Shown: positions 16,286 through 23,268, counted from the stretch's first letter. The stretch is 25,560 nucleotides of DNA from an uncultured bacterium (GCA_905215405.1 CAJMQE010000053.1:1-25560); one strand, 5' to 3'. Made by a program: numbers and translations. The notes: generated from the sequence alone by a model not told the origin.

Positions 16286-16825
16286 ATGAAAAAGATATTT
16301 AAAGTCGTAACGAATACAATATTGGCGGTCCTGATTGCACTTGTTGCAATCATGTTCCTGCCAAAACTTGCCGGAATCCAGCCACTGCAGGTACTGAGTG
16401 GAAGTATGGAACCGACTTATCATGTCGGAAGTCTGGTATATGTGCAGAAAACGGAACCATCCAAAATTGAAGTCGGAGATGCAATTACATTTCGCCTGAC
16501 TGGTGACACCATGGTAACACACAGGGTTGTTGCTAAGGATGATACAGCACAGACATTTAATACCAAGGGCGATGCCAATGAAGTTGTGGATGGCGGTAGT
16601 GTAGCATATTCCAACGTGGTTGGAAAAGTCCTGTTCAGTATTCCGTACCTTGGATATATTGCAGCGTTCGTATCAACTAAAGCAGGTATGATCGCATTAA
16701 TTATGGCAATCCTTGCAGTACTTGTACTGACATTTGTTCCAGATCTGATTGGAAAAGAGGAACATGCAGGGGAGGAAGTAAATGAAAAAGTTAATGAGCA
16801 GACTAAATGTGAAAAAGCTCAGTAA
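16286..16825 (+). CDS. sipW: Signal peptidase I of the SipW (ER) type
   Basis: The 179-residue membrane protein has a first membrane helix at about 9-26 and the catalytic serine in SGSMEPT (Ser40). It has histidine (THRVV, His79) where bacterial-type enzymes use lysine, which defines the SipW/ER class. Acidic residues in KGDANEVVD follow, and a C-terminal membrane helix lies at about 132-152. It cuts the signal peptides of TasA/camelysin-type proteins, five of which are encoded in this window. I chose the start at 16286 (MKKIFK) with GGGAGAG upstream; an in-frame ATG at 16238 is possible but would give a 16-residue polar extension. Its end overlaps the next gene by 44 nt. Confidence 0.92.
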   Translation: MKKIFKVVTNTILAVLIALVAIMFLPKLAGIQPLQVLSGSMEPTYHVGSLVYVQKTEPSKIEVGDAITFRLTGDTMVTHRVVAKDDTAQTFNTKGDANEVVDGGSVAYSNVVGKVLFSIPYLGYIAAFVSTKAGMIALIMAILAVLVLTFVPDLIGKEEHAGEEVNEKVNEQTKCEKAQ

Positions 16826-17447
16826 AAAAGGAAAAATCGCAGTCGCAGCAGCACTTGTTTCTGTACTTTGTGTCGCAGGTGTGACCATGGCTCTTCTTAA
16901 CAGGAAGACGGAGGCTGCTGTGAATTATTTTGAAGGTGCTGTCGTAAATGTTGGAGTTCTGGAAGATGGAACGATCTATGAAAATGGAAACAACAATCAC
17001 GATGGATATACCAGAATTGTCAGTGGTCAGATGACAGAAAAGACCGTGGCAGTCAAAAATATAGACTCACAAGAGTATCCGACAACAGATACTTATGTCA
17101 GAGTCAGACTGGTTCCAGCATTTGTCTATGATGACGGACAGGAATATGCAGGGCAGATCGTACCAGTCAATATGAATGGTAGTGTCACATATACGTATGG
17201 TAGTTCTGAAAACTGGAAATACCAGACGGTAAATGGTGAGAACTATTATTATTACAACAAGGCAATTGCACCGGATGAAGTTACTGATGACTTGATCACA
17301 GGTGTTACCTATACAGGTGATGTACCAGAAAATGCTCATTTTGAGCTGCAGGTACTCACAGAAGGAATTGCAGCCCGTCAGACAGGTAGTTTATCCGCCT
17401 GGGGCTTTGCTGGAGATCAGATGACTGGTCTACAGAATTTAAATTAG
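16782..17447 (+). CDS. SipW-dependent secreted protein
   Basis: The 221-residue protein has a lysine-rich N-terminus, a hydrophobic segment ending VAGVTMALLNRKTEA, then a strand-rich extracellular domain with DTYVRVRLVPAFV and a Tyr-rich stretch near YYYYNKAIAPDEV. The layout matches SipW-dependent proteins, although TMALL replaces the usual GGTLAYF. A very strong site (GGGGAGG) inside the end of sipW sets the start. It is co-transcribed and probably coupled with sipW. The last residue before the stop is Asn and there is no anchor, so it should be released or assembled into a fibre. Confidence 0.8.
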   Translation: MKKLMSRLNVKKLSKKGKIAVAAALVSVLCVAGVTMALLNRKTEAAVNYFEGAVVNVGVLEDGTIYENGNNNHDGYTRIVSGQMTEKTVAVKNIDSQEYPTTDTYVRVRLVPAFVYDDGQEYAGQIVPVNMNGSVTYTYGSSENWKYQTVNGENYYYYNKAIAPDEVTDDLITGVTYTGDVPENAHFELQVLTEGIAARQTGSLSAWGFAGDQMTGLQNLN

Positions 17448-17629
17448 TATTCCCGTGAAAACTGGAATAGATTTTCTTCAAACGTCGAAAGTGTCAACAT
17501 GTGGTTTAGCTGTACCCGGCAGCTCCCCGCCATATGCTGGCATTTTCTTTTTTTGCTTTTAAAATCTTTCATCATGACTGGGAGACTCCCAAATCTGTAC
17601 AAGAAAAGCAAAAATTATGAAATCTGGAA
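17448..17629 (+). terminator. Intergenic region with weak terminator-like hairpins
   Basis: TATTCC/GGAATA (17448-17469) with a short T-rich tail follows the gene directly. A second imperfect hairpin, GGCAGC/GCTGGC (17518-17541), is followed by a long T-rich run (17543-17554). Together they probably end unit C. TGGGAG/CTCCCA near 17580 is a further small palindrome. Confidence 0.45.
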
Positions 17630-17929
17630 ATGCCCATAGAAATCTTTAAAAGAGCAAAAGAAGTCTTTAAAAGAGTAAAAGAAGTCTTTAAAAGTGTGAA
17701 AGAAGTTTTTGAAAGTGTGAAAGAAATCTTCAAAAGTGCAAAAGAACTATTCGAAAGTGGAAGAGAAAAAATTCAAAAGCGCAAGAAGACATTTTCAAAA
17801 ATCTATAAGAAATCTCACCGTGTAAGGAAAATAGGCGTGTGTGACCGAAGTGTGACTACTGGAGTGCATAATGCCATTATAAAGTTATTTATTAACTTAT
17901 TACAAAGCAGTAAAAGAGGTTCAGTATGA
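17630..17929 (+). CDS. Repeat-built small ORF, amphipathic helix (99 aa)
   Basis: After MPI the frame contains six to seven copies of a 21-nt unit reading E-[IVL]-F-[KE]-[RS]-[AV]-K (17637-17785). Differences between copies are mostly synonymous or conservative, which argues for selection on the protein. The result is a charged amphipathic helix followed by a basic region. No strong ribosome binding site precedes the ATG at 17630. The unit D promoter lies inside the ORF, and its TGA overlaps the start of the next gene as ATGA. It may be a real small protein, or an expanded tandem repeat read by chance. Confidence 0.4.
   Translation: MPIEIFKRAKEVFKRVKEVFKSVKEVFESVKEIFKSAKELFESGREKIQKRKKTFSKIYKKSHRVRKIGVCDRSVTTGVHNAIIKLFINLLQSSKRGSV
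17831..17872 (+). promoter_or_regulatory. SARP-type direct-repeat promoter, unit D
   Basis: TGTGAC occurs at 17840-17845 and 17851-17856 (11-bp period). Ten nt later is CATAAT (17867-17872). ATAGGCGT (17831-17838) and CCG after the first repeat half are shared with the unit B promoter. The leader to the gene at 17926 is about 50 nt. Confidence 0.75.
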
Positions 17930-18624
17930 AGAAGAAACGTCACATGATTCTGGTTGCAGTTTTATTACTTGCATGTACGATGACAGGCGTTTTAGGTACA
18001 CTCGCTTATTTGCAGAGGGTAACCGAAACGAAGAAAAATACATTTCAGTCGGATAAAGACATTCATATTATGTTAAGAGAACCAGGCTGGGACGGCTATA
18101 CATTTGAAGATGCGCAGTCACAGAACGGGGAGGGGATCAATCCTTCCTATACAGGAGATACAGGTTCGCTGGGATTCACGCAGGCACATTCCTATGTACC
18201 AGGAGAAAGTATTCGTAAGAATCCACAGGTTAAGAACACTGGAGATACAACAAAAGGAGTTTCCACATATGTGGCCCTCAAAGTGCAGTATTTTAACAGC
18301 CAGGGTGAAGAAATTTCCTATGATGCTTTTCGGCAGAATTATCTAATTGAAGATGGCATCACATTTGATACGGACAACTGGACGAAACTGGAGAAAACAA
18401 ATGGTGAGTTATATGACAGTTACCGATATGACAGCAAGCTGGCTCCAGGACAGATCAGTTCAGAGTTGTTTACACAGATTCCGTTAAGTGGGGATCTGAC
18501 GACAGGTTCAGATGGAAGATTACCGGATTTTTCAATCCGTGTTACTGCCTATGCAATCCAGTCAGAAAATGTAGAGTCTACTAATGTTAATACATTATTA
18601 TACAAATTTATTACAAATAATTAA
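17926..18624 (+). CDS. SipW-dependent secreted protein, camelysin/TasA-like
   Basis: The 232-residue precursor begins MKKKRHM, then a hydrophobic segment, then GVLGTLAYLQRVTETKKNTF. This is the SipW signal (GTLAYL) with the polar stretch after cleavage. The mature domain has the family-type segments YVPGESIRKNPQVKNTG and STYVALKVQYF and a C-terminal FSIRVTAYAIQSEN. It is similar in layout to the next gene, whose matching segments read YTPGKVIKKNPVMVND and KIYVAVKVDYV, so the two probably arose by duplication. AGAGG lies 6 nt before the ATG. It heads unit D. Confidence 0.87.
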   Translation: MKKKRHMILVAVLLLACTMTGVLGTLAYLQRVTETKKNTFQSDKDIHIMLREPGWDGYTFEDAQSQNGEGINPSYTGDTGSLGFTQAHSYVPGESIRKNPQVKNTGDTTKGVSTYVALKVQYFNSQGEEISYDAFRQNYLIEDGITFDTDNWTKLEKTNGELYDSYRYDSKLAPGQISSELFTQIPLSGDLTTGSDGRLPDFSIRVTAYAIQSENVESTNVNTLLYKFITNN

Positions 18625-18648
18625 TTTATCTATGGAGGAGTAATCACA

Positions 18649-19422
18649 ATGACAAAGAAGAAAAGAATTGGCGCAACAATCGCAGCAATGACACTGACAG
18701 CAGCACTCGCAGTAGGCGGAACACTTGCATATCTGCAGGCAGTTACAGAGACTAAGAAGAATGTATTTACATCCAGCAAAAATATTACAACAGAATTAAC
18801 AGAAACTGACTGGACAGAAGAATCAGGTTCTGATTATACACCAGGTAAAGTAATCAAGAAGAACCCTGTAATGGTCAATGACAGCAGCACTGACCAGAAG
18901 ATCTATGTAGCAGTTAAAGTTGATTATGTTGGATCAGACGATCAGATGACAGCTTATGATACTTTCAAGAAATATGCACAGGTTTATACAGGTACGGATT
19001 CTGCACTGGATACTTATAATGCAAACTGGACTAAAGTATCAACAAATGCTGATGGTAGTGAAATTTGGGTATATCAGACAGCAATCGCAGGTGGAGAATC
19101 AACTGGTGCACTTTTCGATGGTATGAAAGTAAATGCTGGTATTACAGAGGAATGGAACCAGAAAGCAAAGACAACAAGCGTATATACAGTAGATGCTGAG
19201 GGTAATAAGAGTGCAGAACCTGTTAATGTAACAACAGAAACTTTTGACCCAACAGTAAAATATGTGGATGCTGATGGCAATACAGTAGATGCCGGAACAC
19301 TTCCTACATTCCGCGTAGATGTAACAGGATTTGCTATTCAGGAAGATAACATGGATCTTGCAACAGCAACAACAGAACTTGTTAAATTAGTTAATACAAA
19401 GACAGCAGTTCAGTTCAACTAG
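18649..19422 (+). CDS. SipW-dependent secreted protein, camelysin/TasA-like
   Basis: The 257-residue precursor begins MTKKKRIG and has the signal VGGTLAYLQAVTETKKNVF, almost the same as its upstream neighbour from TLAYL onward. The mature part has TPGKVIKKNPVMVND, then KIYVAVKVDYV, and a C-terminal FRVDVTGFAIQEDNM that again matches the neighbour (FSIRVTAYAIQSEN). It has a Thr/Asp-rich insertion (about 175-225) that the first copy lacks. GGAGG lies before the ATG, 24 nt after the previous gene. It is a likely matrix or surface fibre subunit made with its neighbours. Confidence 0.88.
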   Translation: MTKKKRIGATIAAMTLTAALAVGGTLAYLQAVTETKKNVFTSSKNITTELTETDWTEESGSDYTPGKVIKKNPVMVNDSSTDQKIYVAVKVDYVGSDDQMTAYDTFKKYAQVYTGTDSALDTYNANWTKVSTNADGSEIWVYQTAIAGGESTGALFDGMKVNAGITEEWNQKAKTTSVYTVDAEGNKSAEPVNVTTETFDPTVKYVDADGNTVDAGTLPTFRVDVTGFAIQEDNMDLATATTELVKLVNTKTAVQFN

Positions 19423-19456
19423 ACAGAACTCGTTCATATTAAAGGAGAAATAAGAC

Positions 19457-20089
19457 ATGACTAAGAAGAAAAAATTAATCGCAAGTCTTGCAACTGTAGT
19501 AGTTCTTGGAGCAGTTGCAATCGGTGGAACACTTGCTTATTTTACAGATAAAGATTCAAGAAGCAATGTGATCACACTTGGCAAAGTACAGGGTACTCTG
19601 ACAGAGACAAATGAAACAACTCGTGATGATGGCTCAACTGGTCTTACGTATACAAATGTAAAACCTGGTGATGAAATTGCAAAAGATCCTACGGTCACAC
19701 TGGACAGTAAATCAGAAGATGCATTTTGCCGTGTAAAGATCGATTATGAAGGTCTCTCAACCAGTGAAGCAGCTGATCTTGAAGCTGGAATCGAACTCAA
19801 TGACAACTGGGTTAAAGGAAGCGATGGATATTATTATTATCAGTTCTCAATGACAAAATCTGAAAGCGTTAATTTCTTTAATGGTGTAAAGATTCCTGCA
19901 ACATGGGGAAATGATATGGCTGAAAAGACATTTTCAATGAATGTTACAGCTGAACTGATTCAGGCAGATAATTTTGACCAGACAATCGTAAAGGATGCAA
20001 ATGGCGCTATTACAAGCTGGGGCGATGTGAATATTCAGGGATACACAGGTGCTGCAACTACAACAGAAGCAGCAGCTCAGGCCGAATAA
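19457..20089 (+). CDS. SipW-dependent secreted protein, canonical CalY/TasA signal
   Basis: The 210-residue precursor begins MTKKKKLIA and has the most canonical SipW signal in the window, IGGTLAYFTDKDSRSN, followed by VITLGKVQGTL. This is the pattern of camelysin and TasA (GGT-AYF-D followed by a strand pair). The mature domain includes KPGDEIAKDPTVTLDSKSEDAFCRVKI with one Cys, and ends in a Thr/Ala/Gln-rich tail without anchor. AAAGGAG lies upstream, with a 34-nt gap to the previous gene. It is the best candidate in the window for a major fibre-forming subunit. Confidence 0.9.
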   Translation: MTKKKKLIASLATVVVLGAVAIGGTLAYFTDKDSRSNVITLGKVQGTLTETNETTRDDGSTGLTYTNVKPGDEIAKDPTVTLDSKSEDAFCRVKIDYEGLSTSEAADLEAGIELNDNWVKGSDGYYYYQFSMTKSESVNFFNGVKIPATWGNDMAEKTFSMNVTAELIQADNFDQTIVKDANGAITSWGDVNIQGYTGAATTTEAAAQAE

Positions 20090-20132
20090 ATATCACATTT
20101 TGTGTTCGAAGGCAGGAAAGGTATGAGGATAC

Positions 20133-20321
20133 ATGAATAACGGTAACAAACGGCAAAGTTCATTTATTGTTGAAATCAAAGATACGAAAAATCAATCCTG
20201 GCAGGGAAATCTGACATGGGTCGAGAAGAAGGAGAAAGTGCCTTTTCGTAGTACATTAGAGTTGATCAGACTGATCGATTCTGCAGTTACACCGACAGAA
20301 ATAGAGAGTCAGAAAAAATAA
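20133..20321 (+). CDS. Small WQG-domain protein (62 aa)
   Basis: The protein is a single copy of the short domain that occurs twice in the protein at 11305. It has a strand (SFIVEIKD), SWQG (22-25), a second strand (NLTWVEKK), then PFRS (37-40) and an amphipathic helix LELIRLIDSAV. Spacing from the W position to F is 15 residues in all three copies. It is soluble, with no signal peptide, so it acts inside the cell. It closes unit D, 43 nt after a SipW-dependent gene and just before a terminator. Function is unknown; a ligand-binding or regulatory role in the matrix regulon is a guess from placement. Confidence 0.75.
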   Translation: MNNGNKRQSSFIVEIKDTKNQSWQGNLTWVEKKEKVPFRSTLELIRLIDSAVTPTEIESQKK

Positions 20322-20330
20322 CAGCTAAAA

Positions 20331-20360
20331 AGCAGGGGAGCAAGTGCCCCTACTTTTTTT
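20331..20360 (+). terminator. Rho-independent terminator of unit D
   Basis: AGGGG and CCCCT pair around an 8-nt loop and a run of seven T follows, 10 nt after the stop codon. Confidence 0.85.
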
Positions 20361-20441
20361 GCATATGTAGTCAAAGAATAAAAAAATTAAATCCGCAAAT
20401 ACTATTTCCAAGCATATTTAAGCGGAAATGGAGGTATTATA

Positions 20442-21005
20442 ATGGAGCAAGATGAAAAAGAAGAAGCGTGCGGATGTGGCTGTGAAAATAATAGTGACGA
20501 TGGTTGTGGATGTAACAATGAATCGGAAGAGCAGTGTGGTTGTCAGGATGGTGAAAAATGCGACTGTGACGGGGATCTGAGTGAGACAAAAGAATTATTG
20601 CAGTCGGTCAATTCAGGATGTAAATCAGCAACAAGCAGTATGGAGCAGGTCTTACAATATGTGCATGACTCCCAGCTGGAACAGTTGATCACACTTTGTA
20701 ACAGAGAACATATAGCGATAGGGGATGAATGCCACGAACTGCTGAATCGTATCAATGAAGAGGAGAAAGACCCACCAGCTATGGCAAAAGTATTTTCCTG
20801 GCTCAGTACAGAAGTGAAAATGACGATTGAAGATGATAACCATCAGATCGCAAAAATTATGATGGATGGCTGTAATATGGGTATTCAGTCTTTGTGCGAA
20901 TATATCAATAAGTACGAGAAAGCATCGCAGGACAGTAAAAAACTTGCTAGACGACTGGTAGCAGTCGAAGAAAAATTCATGGTGGATCTTAAAAAGTATT
21001 TGTAA
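20442..21005 (+). CDS. Four-helix (ferritin-like) protein with Cys-rich metal-binding head
   Basis: Residues 1-45 contain nine Cys, all in C-x-C pairs or triplets (10/12/14, 22/24, 32/34, 40/42) among Gly, Asp and Glu, with no aromatic residues. This resembles a metallothionein-like metal-binding segment. Residues 48-187 are a long helical bundle (KELLQSVNSG, then SMEQVLQYV, then LITLCNREH) reminiscent of DUF2383-type ferritin-like proteins, with scattered His and Glu that could bind metal. GGAGG lies upstream. It stands alone between two terminators. Metal storage, transfer or sensing is inferred from residues only. The helical part may also be a non-catalytic bundle. Confidence 0.6.
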   Translation: MEQDEKEEACGCGCENNSDDGCGCNNESEEQCGCQDGEKCDCDGDLSETKELLQSVNSGCKSATSSMEQVLQYVHDSQLEQLITLCNREHIAIGDECHELLNRINEEEKDPPAMAKVFSWLSTEVKMTIEDDNHQIAKIMMDGCNMGIQSLCEYINKYEKASQDSKKLARRLVAVEEKFMVDLKKYL

Positions 21006-21030
21006 AATTTAAAAATCCATTCGATTAAAT

Positions 21031-21093
21031 AAATGACCTCTATAAGACAGATGATCATCAAAAAATGAAATCTGTTACAAGGAGGTCATTTTA
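21031..21093 (+). terminator. Long hairpin, probable terminator
   Basis: AAATGACCTC (21031-21040) pairs with GAGGTCATTT (21082-21091), with an inner GACAGA/TCTGTT pair. The T-rich tail is short. It lies 25 nt after the Cys-rich gene. Confidence 0.65.
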
Positions 21094-21173
21094 TATTGCA
21101 AAGAAAAATCGTAGTATATTTATATTTTGATAGAAAGAGATAAAAAATATATGCATCCATAGGAAAGAAAACG

Positions 21174-21182
21174 TGATACAAT
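21174..21182 (+). promoter_or_regulatory. Possible extended -10 promoter
   Basis: TGATACAAT gives TG one base before TACAAT (21177-21182). No good -35 is visible. It could drive the small membrane protein at 21254 and the dehydrogenase beyond it. Confidence 0.35.
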
Positions 21183-21253
21183 TAAGCTTAGATTAGGAAT
21201 ACGGTAACAAAAGCAGGTGACAGAGGAATTTATTGATTTGATTAAGGAGCAAG

Positions 21254-21436
21254 ATGACGAAAAAGAATAAAGCAAATAAGAGTTTTACAATACCGATATT
21301 AATAATGTGTATCGGTTTGTCTATTATTAGATTTTCAGATGGAAATATACTTTTTGGCATATTATATATATTAGCGGCAATAGCATTTATAATAGAGCTG
21401 CTTTATAAAAGAAAGAAAGAGAATGTTAGCGAATAG
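21254..21436 (+). CDS. Small membrane protein (60 aa)
   Basis: A basic N-terminus (MTKKNKANK) is followed by two hydrophobic segments (about 11-26 and 31-50) separated by RFSDGN, then a charged tail YKRKKENVSE. AAGGAG lies 5 nt before the ATG. I do not recognise the family. The two-helix hairpin with cytoplasmic ends is common among small membrane proteins of unknown role. It precedes the repeat stretch and the dehydrogenase gene on the same strand. Confidence 0.6.
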   Translation: MTKKNKANKSFTIPILIMCIGLSIIRFSDGNILFGILYILAAIAFIIELLYKRKKENVSE

Positions 21437-21626
21437 TATAGCTCTATCAGAAGTAGTAATCAAAGAAATAAAAGAAGTAGTATTGGAAGAAATAAGAGAA
21501 GTAGTAATAAAAGAAATATGAGAAGTAGTATTGGAAGCTATAAGAGAAGTAGTAACGAAAGATATAAAAGAAGTGGTAATTGACACAGACATAGTCAAAT
21601 TATCAGGAACAGGAGGAGATTTATGA
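21423..21626 (+). pseudogene. 24-nt tandem-repeat ORF interrupted by one stop
   Basis: Five and a half copies of a 24-nt unit (21450-21584) encode E-V-V-[ILT]-[KE]-[EAD]-I-[KR]. The frame opens at an ATG at 21423, inside the end of the upstream gene. It meets a TGA at 21519-21521 and then stays open through the remaining repeats to a TGA (21624-21626) that overlaps the start of the dehydrogenase. The repeat register keeps the amphipathic pattern on both sides of the stop. It may be a broken small gene or a simple repeat expansion. Confidence 0.35.
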
Positions 21627-22738
21627 AACAATTCAGTCTTGAGCCAGCGATAACCCAGCTGGATACAGTAAAAGAATTTTGCACGCAGTTCTCAATTGGA
21701 AAAGGAGATCTGTTATTTGTCAGTAACGGAACCTATGAGCGCTATTTTAAAGGCCTGACGAATGGTGCAATTATTGTGAATCCTAGAAAATATGGTACGG
21801 GAGAACCGACCGATCTGATGGTGGAAGGAATCTGTGAGGAAATACAGGGGATTGTCTACGATCGTGTGATTGCAGTTGGAGGCGGAACGATTCTGGATGT
21901 TGCAAAACTATTTTCCTTGAAGCAGGTATCACCAGTGGACGAACTTTATGCTGGAAAAATCGAGTTGGTGCGGGAAAAGAAACTTGTGCTTGTGCCGACG
22001 ACATGTGGCACAGGCAGTGAAGTGACCAATATTGCAATTTTGGAACTGACAAAAAAGAATACAAAAATGGGACTGGCAGTAAAACAGCTATTTGCAGATG
22101 ATGCTGTTCTGATTCCAGAATTACTGGAAGGCCTGCCATTTCGATTCTTTGCGACAAGTTCCATCGATGCATTGATTCACTCGATTGAGTCCTTTACTTC
22201 TCCGAAAGCCAGTCCGTTTACAGAGATGTTCTCGAGAAAAGCGATGCGGATGATTTTGGAAACATACCAGCTGATCGCAAAAGATGGTGAAGAAGCAAGA
22301 ATGTCAAGATTACAGGAAATGCTGATGGCAAGTACGTTTGCAGGAATTGCATTTGGAAATGCTGGTTGTGGTGCGGTGCACGCGATGAGCTATCCGCTCG
22401 GTGCCGGCTATCATGTACCACATGGGGAAGCCAATTATGCAATGTTTACAGGGGTATACAGGACTTATCAGGAGATGGAACCAAATGGTAAGATCAAAAG
22501 CCTGAATGCAGAACTGGCAGATATCCTAGGGTGTAGTCCTGAAATGGTCTATGAGGAAATAGAAGCACTGCTGGATCATATTCTTCCAAAGAAAGCTTTG
22601 CATGAATATGGAATGAAACAAGAAGAAATTGATTCTTTCGCTGCATCTGTATTTGAAAATCAGCAGCGACTGCTGACGAACAACTATGTACCATTTACAC
22701 AGGAAAGAATCAAAACGATTTATCAGCAACTTTTCTAA
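21623..22738 (+). CDS. 4hbD: 4-hydroxybutyrate dehydrogenase (iron-containing alcohol dehydrogenase family)
   Basis: The 371-residue protein matches, in length and in sequence as I recall it, the Clostridium kluyveri enzyme that interconverts succinate semialdehyde and 4-hydroxybutyrate with NAD(H). Seen directly: the NAD-binding AVGGGTILDVAK, the family block VPTTCGTGSEVTN, and iron ligands Asp182, His186, His253 and His267 (in SSIDALIH and AVHAMSYPLGAGYHVPHGE). The C-terminal QQRLLTNNYVPFT is also as in that enzyme. GGAGG precedes the ATG. In gut Firmicutes this step belongs to the succinate/4-aminobutyrate route to butyrate. No other pathway gene lies in the window. Other butyrate-range alcohols remain possible substrates. 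Confidence 0.9.
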   Translation: MKQFSLEPAITQLDTVKEFCTQFSIGKGDLLFVSNGTYERYFKGLTNGAIIVNPRKYGTGEPTDLMVEGICEEIQGIVYDRVIAVGGGTILDVAKLFSLKQVSPVDELYAGKIELVREKKLVLVPTTCGTGSEVTNIAILELTKKNTKMGLAVKQLFADDAVLIPELLEGLPFRFFATSSIDALIHSIESFTSPKASPFTEMFSRKAMRMILETYQLIAKDGEEARMSRLQEMLMASTFAGIAFGNAGCGAVHAMSYPLGAGYHVPHGEANYAMFTGVYRTYQEMEPNGKIKSLNAELADILGCSPEMVYEEIEALLDHILPKKALHEYGMKQEEIDSFAASVFENQQRLLTNNYVPFTQERIKTIYQQLF

Positions 22739-22774
22739 GAGGAGCAGAGCACAATCATAGATAGAAAAATTTTT

Positions 22775-22810
22775 ACCCGGCGGTCTTTGAAGTCCGCTGG
22801 GTTTCTTTTA
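22775..22810 (+). terminator. Rho-independent terminator after 4hbD
   Basis: ACCCGGCGG and CCGCTGGGT pair with one mismatch around a 10-nt loop, and TTCTTTT follows. Confidence 0.85.
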
Positions 22811-22916
22811 TATTTGCCACGTTTACGGAGGAGACAGGTTCTGCAATCTGGAACTGAGGAAAGATTGCTTTTTACAGGCAGATTCGGTAAAATGGATGAG
22901 GTAAGGAAGTGATGAC

Positions 22917-23138
22917 ATGGTATCCAGAGCAGTTAAAAGACAACTGGAAGATTCTTTTCATGAATTGCAGATTAATCTGGAAAATAATTATAAGGATCTG
23001 GCAATTCAGGCACGCAAAGATACTGCAATACTGTTACAGCAGTTGTATGATTCAGGTGAAGTCAAAGGCAGAACATATGAAAAGTACAAGGCAAAGCTGG
23101 ATGAGTATACAAAAAGAATGGAAAATTATCATCATTAA
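22917..23138 (+). CDS. Small helical protein (73 aa)
   Basis: The protein is predicted to be almost all helix and highly charged (RQLEDSFHELQINLENNYKDLA, split by a short hydrophobic part ILLQQLYDSG, then KYKAKLDEYTKRM). AAGGA lies 9 nt before the ATG. I do not recognise a named family. A longer reading frame that starts at 22909 and runs into the next gene in another phase is a coincidence: it has poor composition up to 23268. The gene precedes the Nudix gene by 130 nt and may share its transcript. Confidence 0.65.
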   Translation: MVSRAVKRQLEDSFHELQINLENNYKDLAIQARKDTAILLQQLYDSGEVKGRTYEKYKAKLDEYTKRMENYHH

Positions 23139-23268
23139 ACAGGAAATAGCCCTGTCTGATAAATATAAGAGTTATAGAAAAGTAATCATAGCAATGGTGA
23201 TAGCAATAAATAAACTGTGCATGTATACAGTGGATATAACAAGTATTTTTAATTGGGAGGCATTAGAA

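Noticed and set aside
16183..16302. 39-codon upstream ORF overlapping the sipW start
   Set aside because: It has no ribosome binding site and would be almost leaderless from the predicted start. It is kept in mind as a possible regulatory peptide but is not supported.
601..20580. Single TGTGAC or GTCACA hexamers elsewhere (for example near 607, 2296, 8764, 13747 and 20566)
   Set aside because: They are isolated, mostly inside coding regions, and lack a second copy at 11 bp and a -10 at the right distance, so they do not count as regulon sites.
21450..21584. Repeats considered as a CRISPR-like array
   Set aside because: Units are contiguous 24-mers without spacers, vary between copies and follow a codon pattern. 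No cas gene is present.
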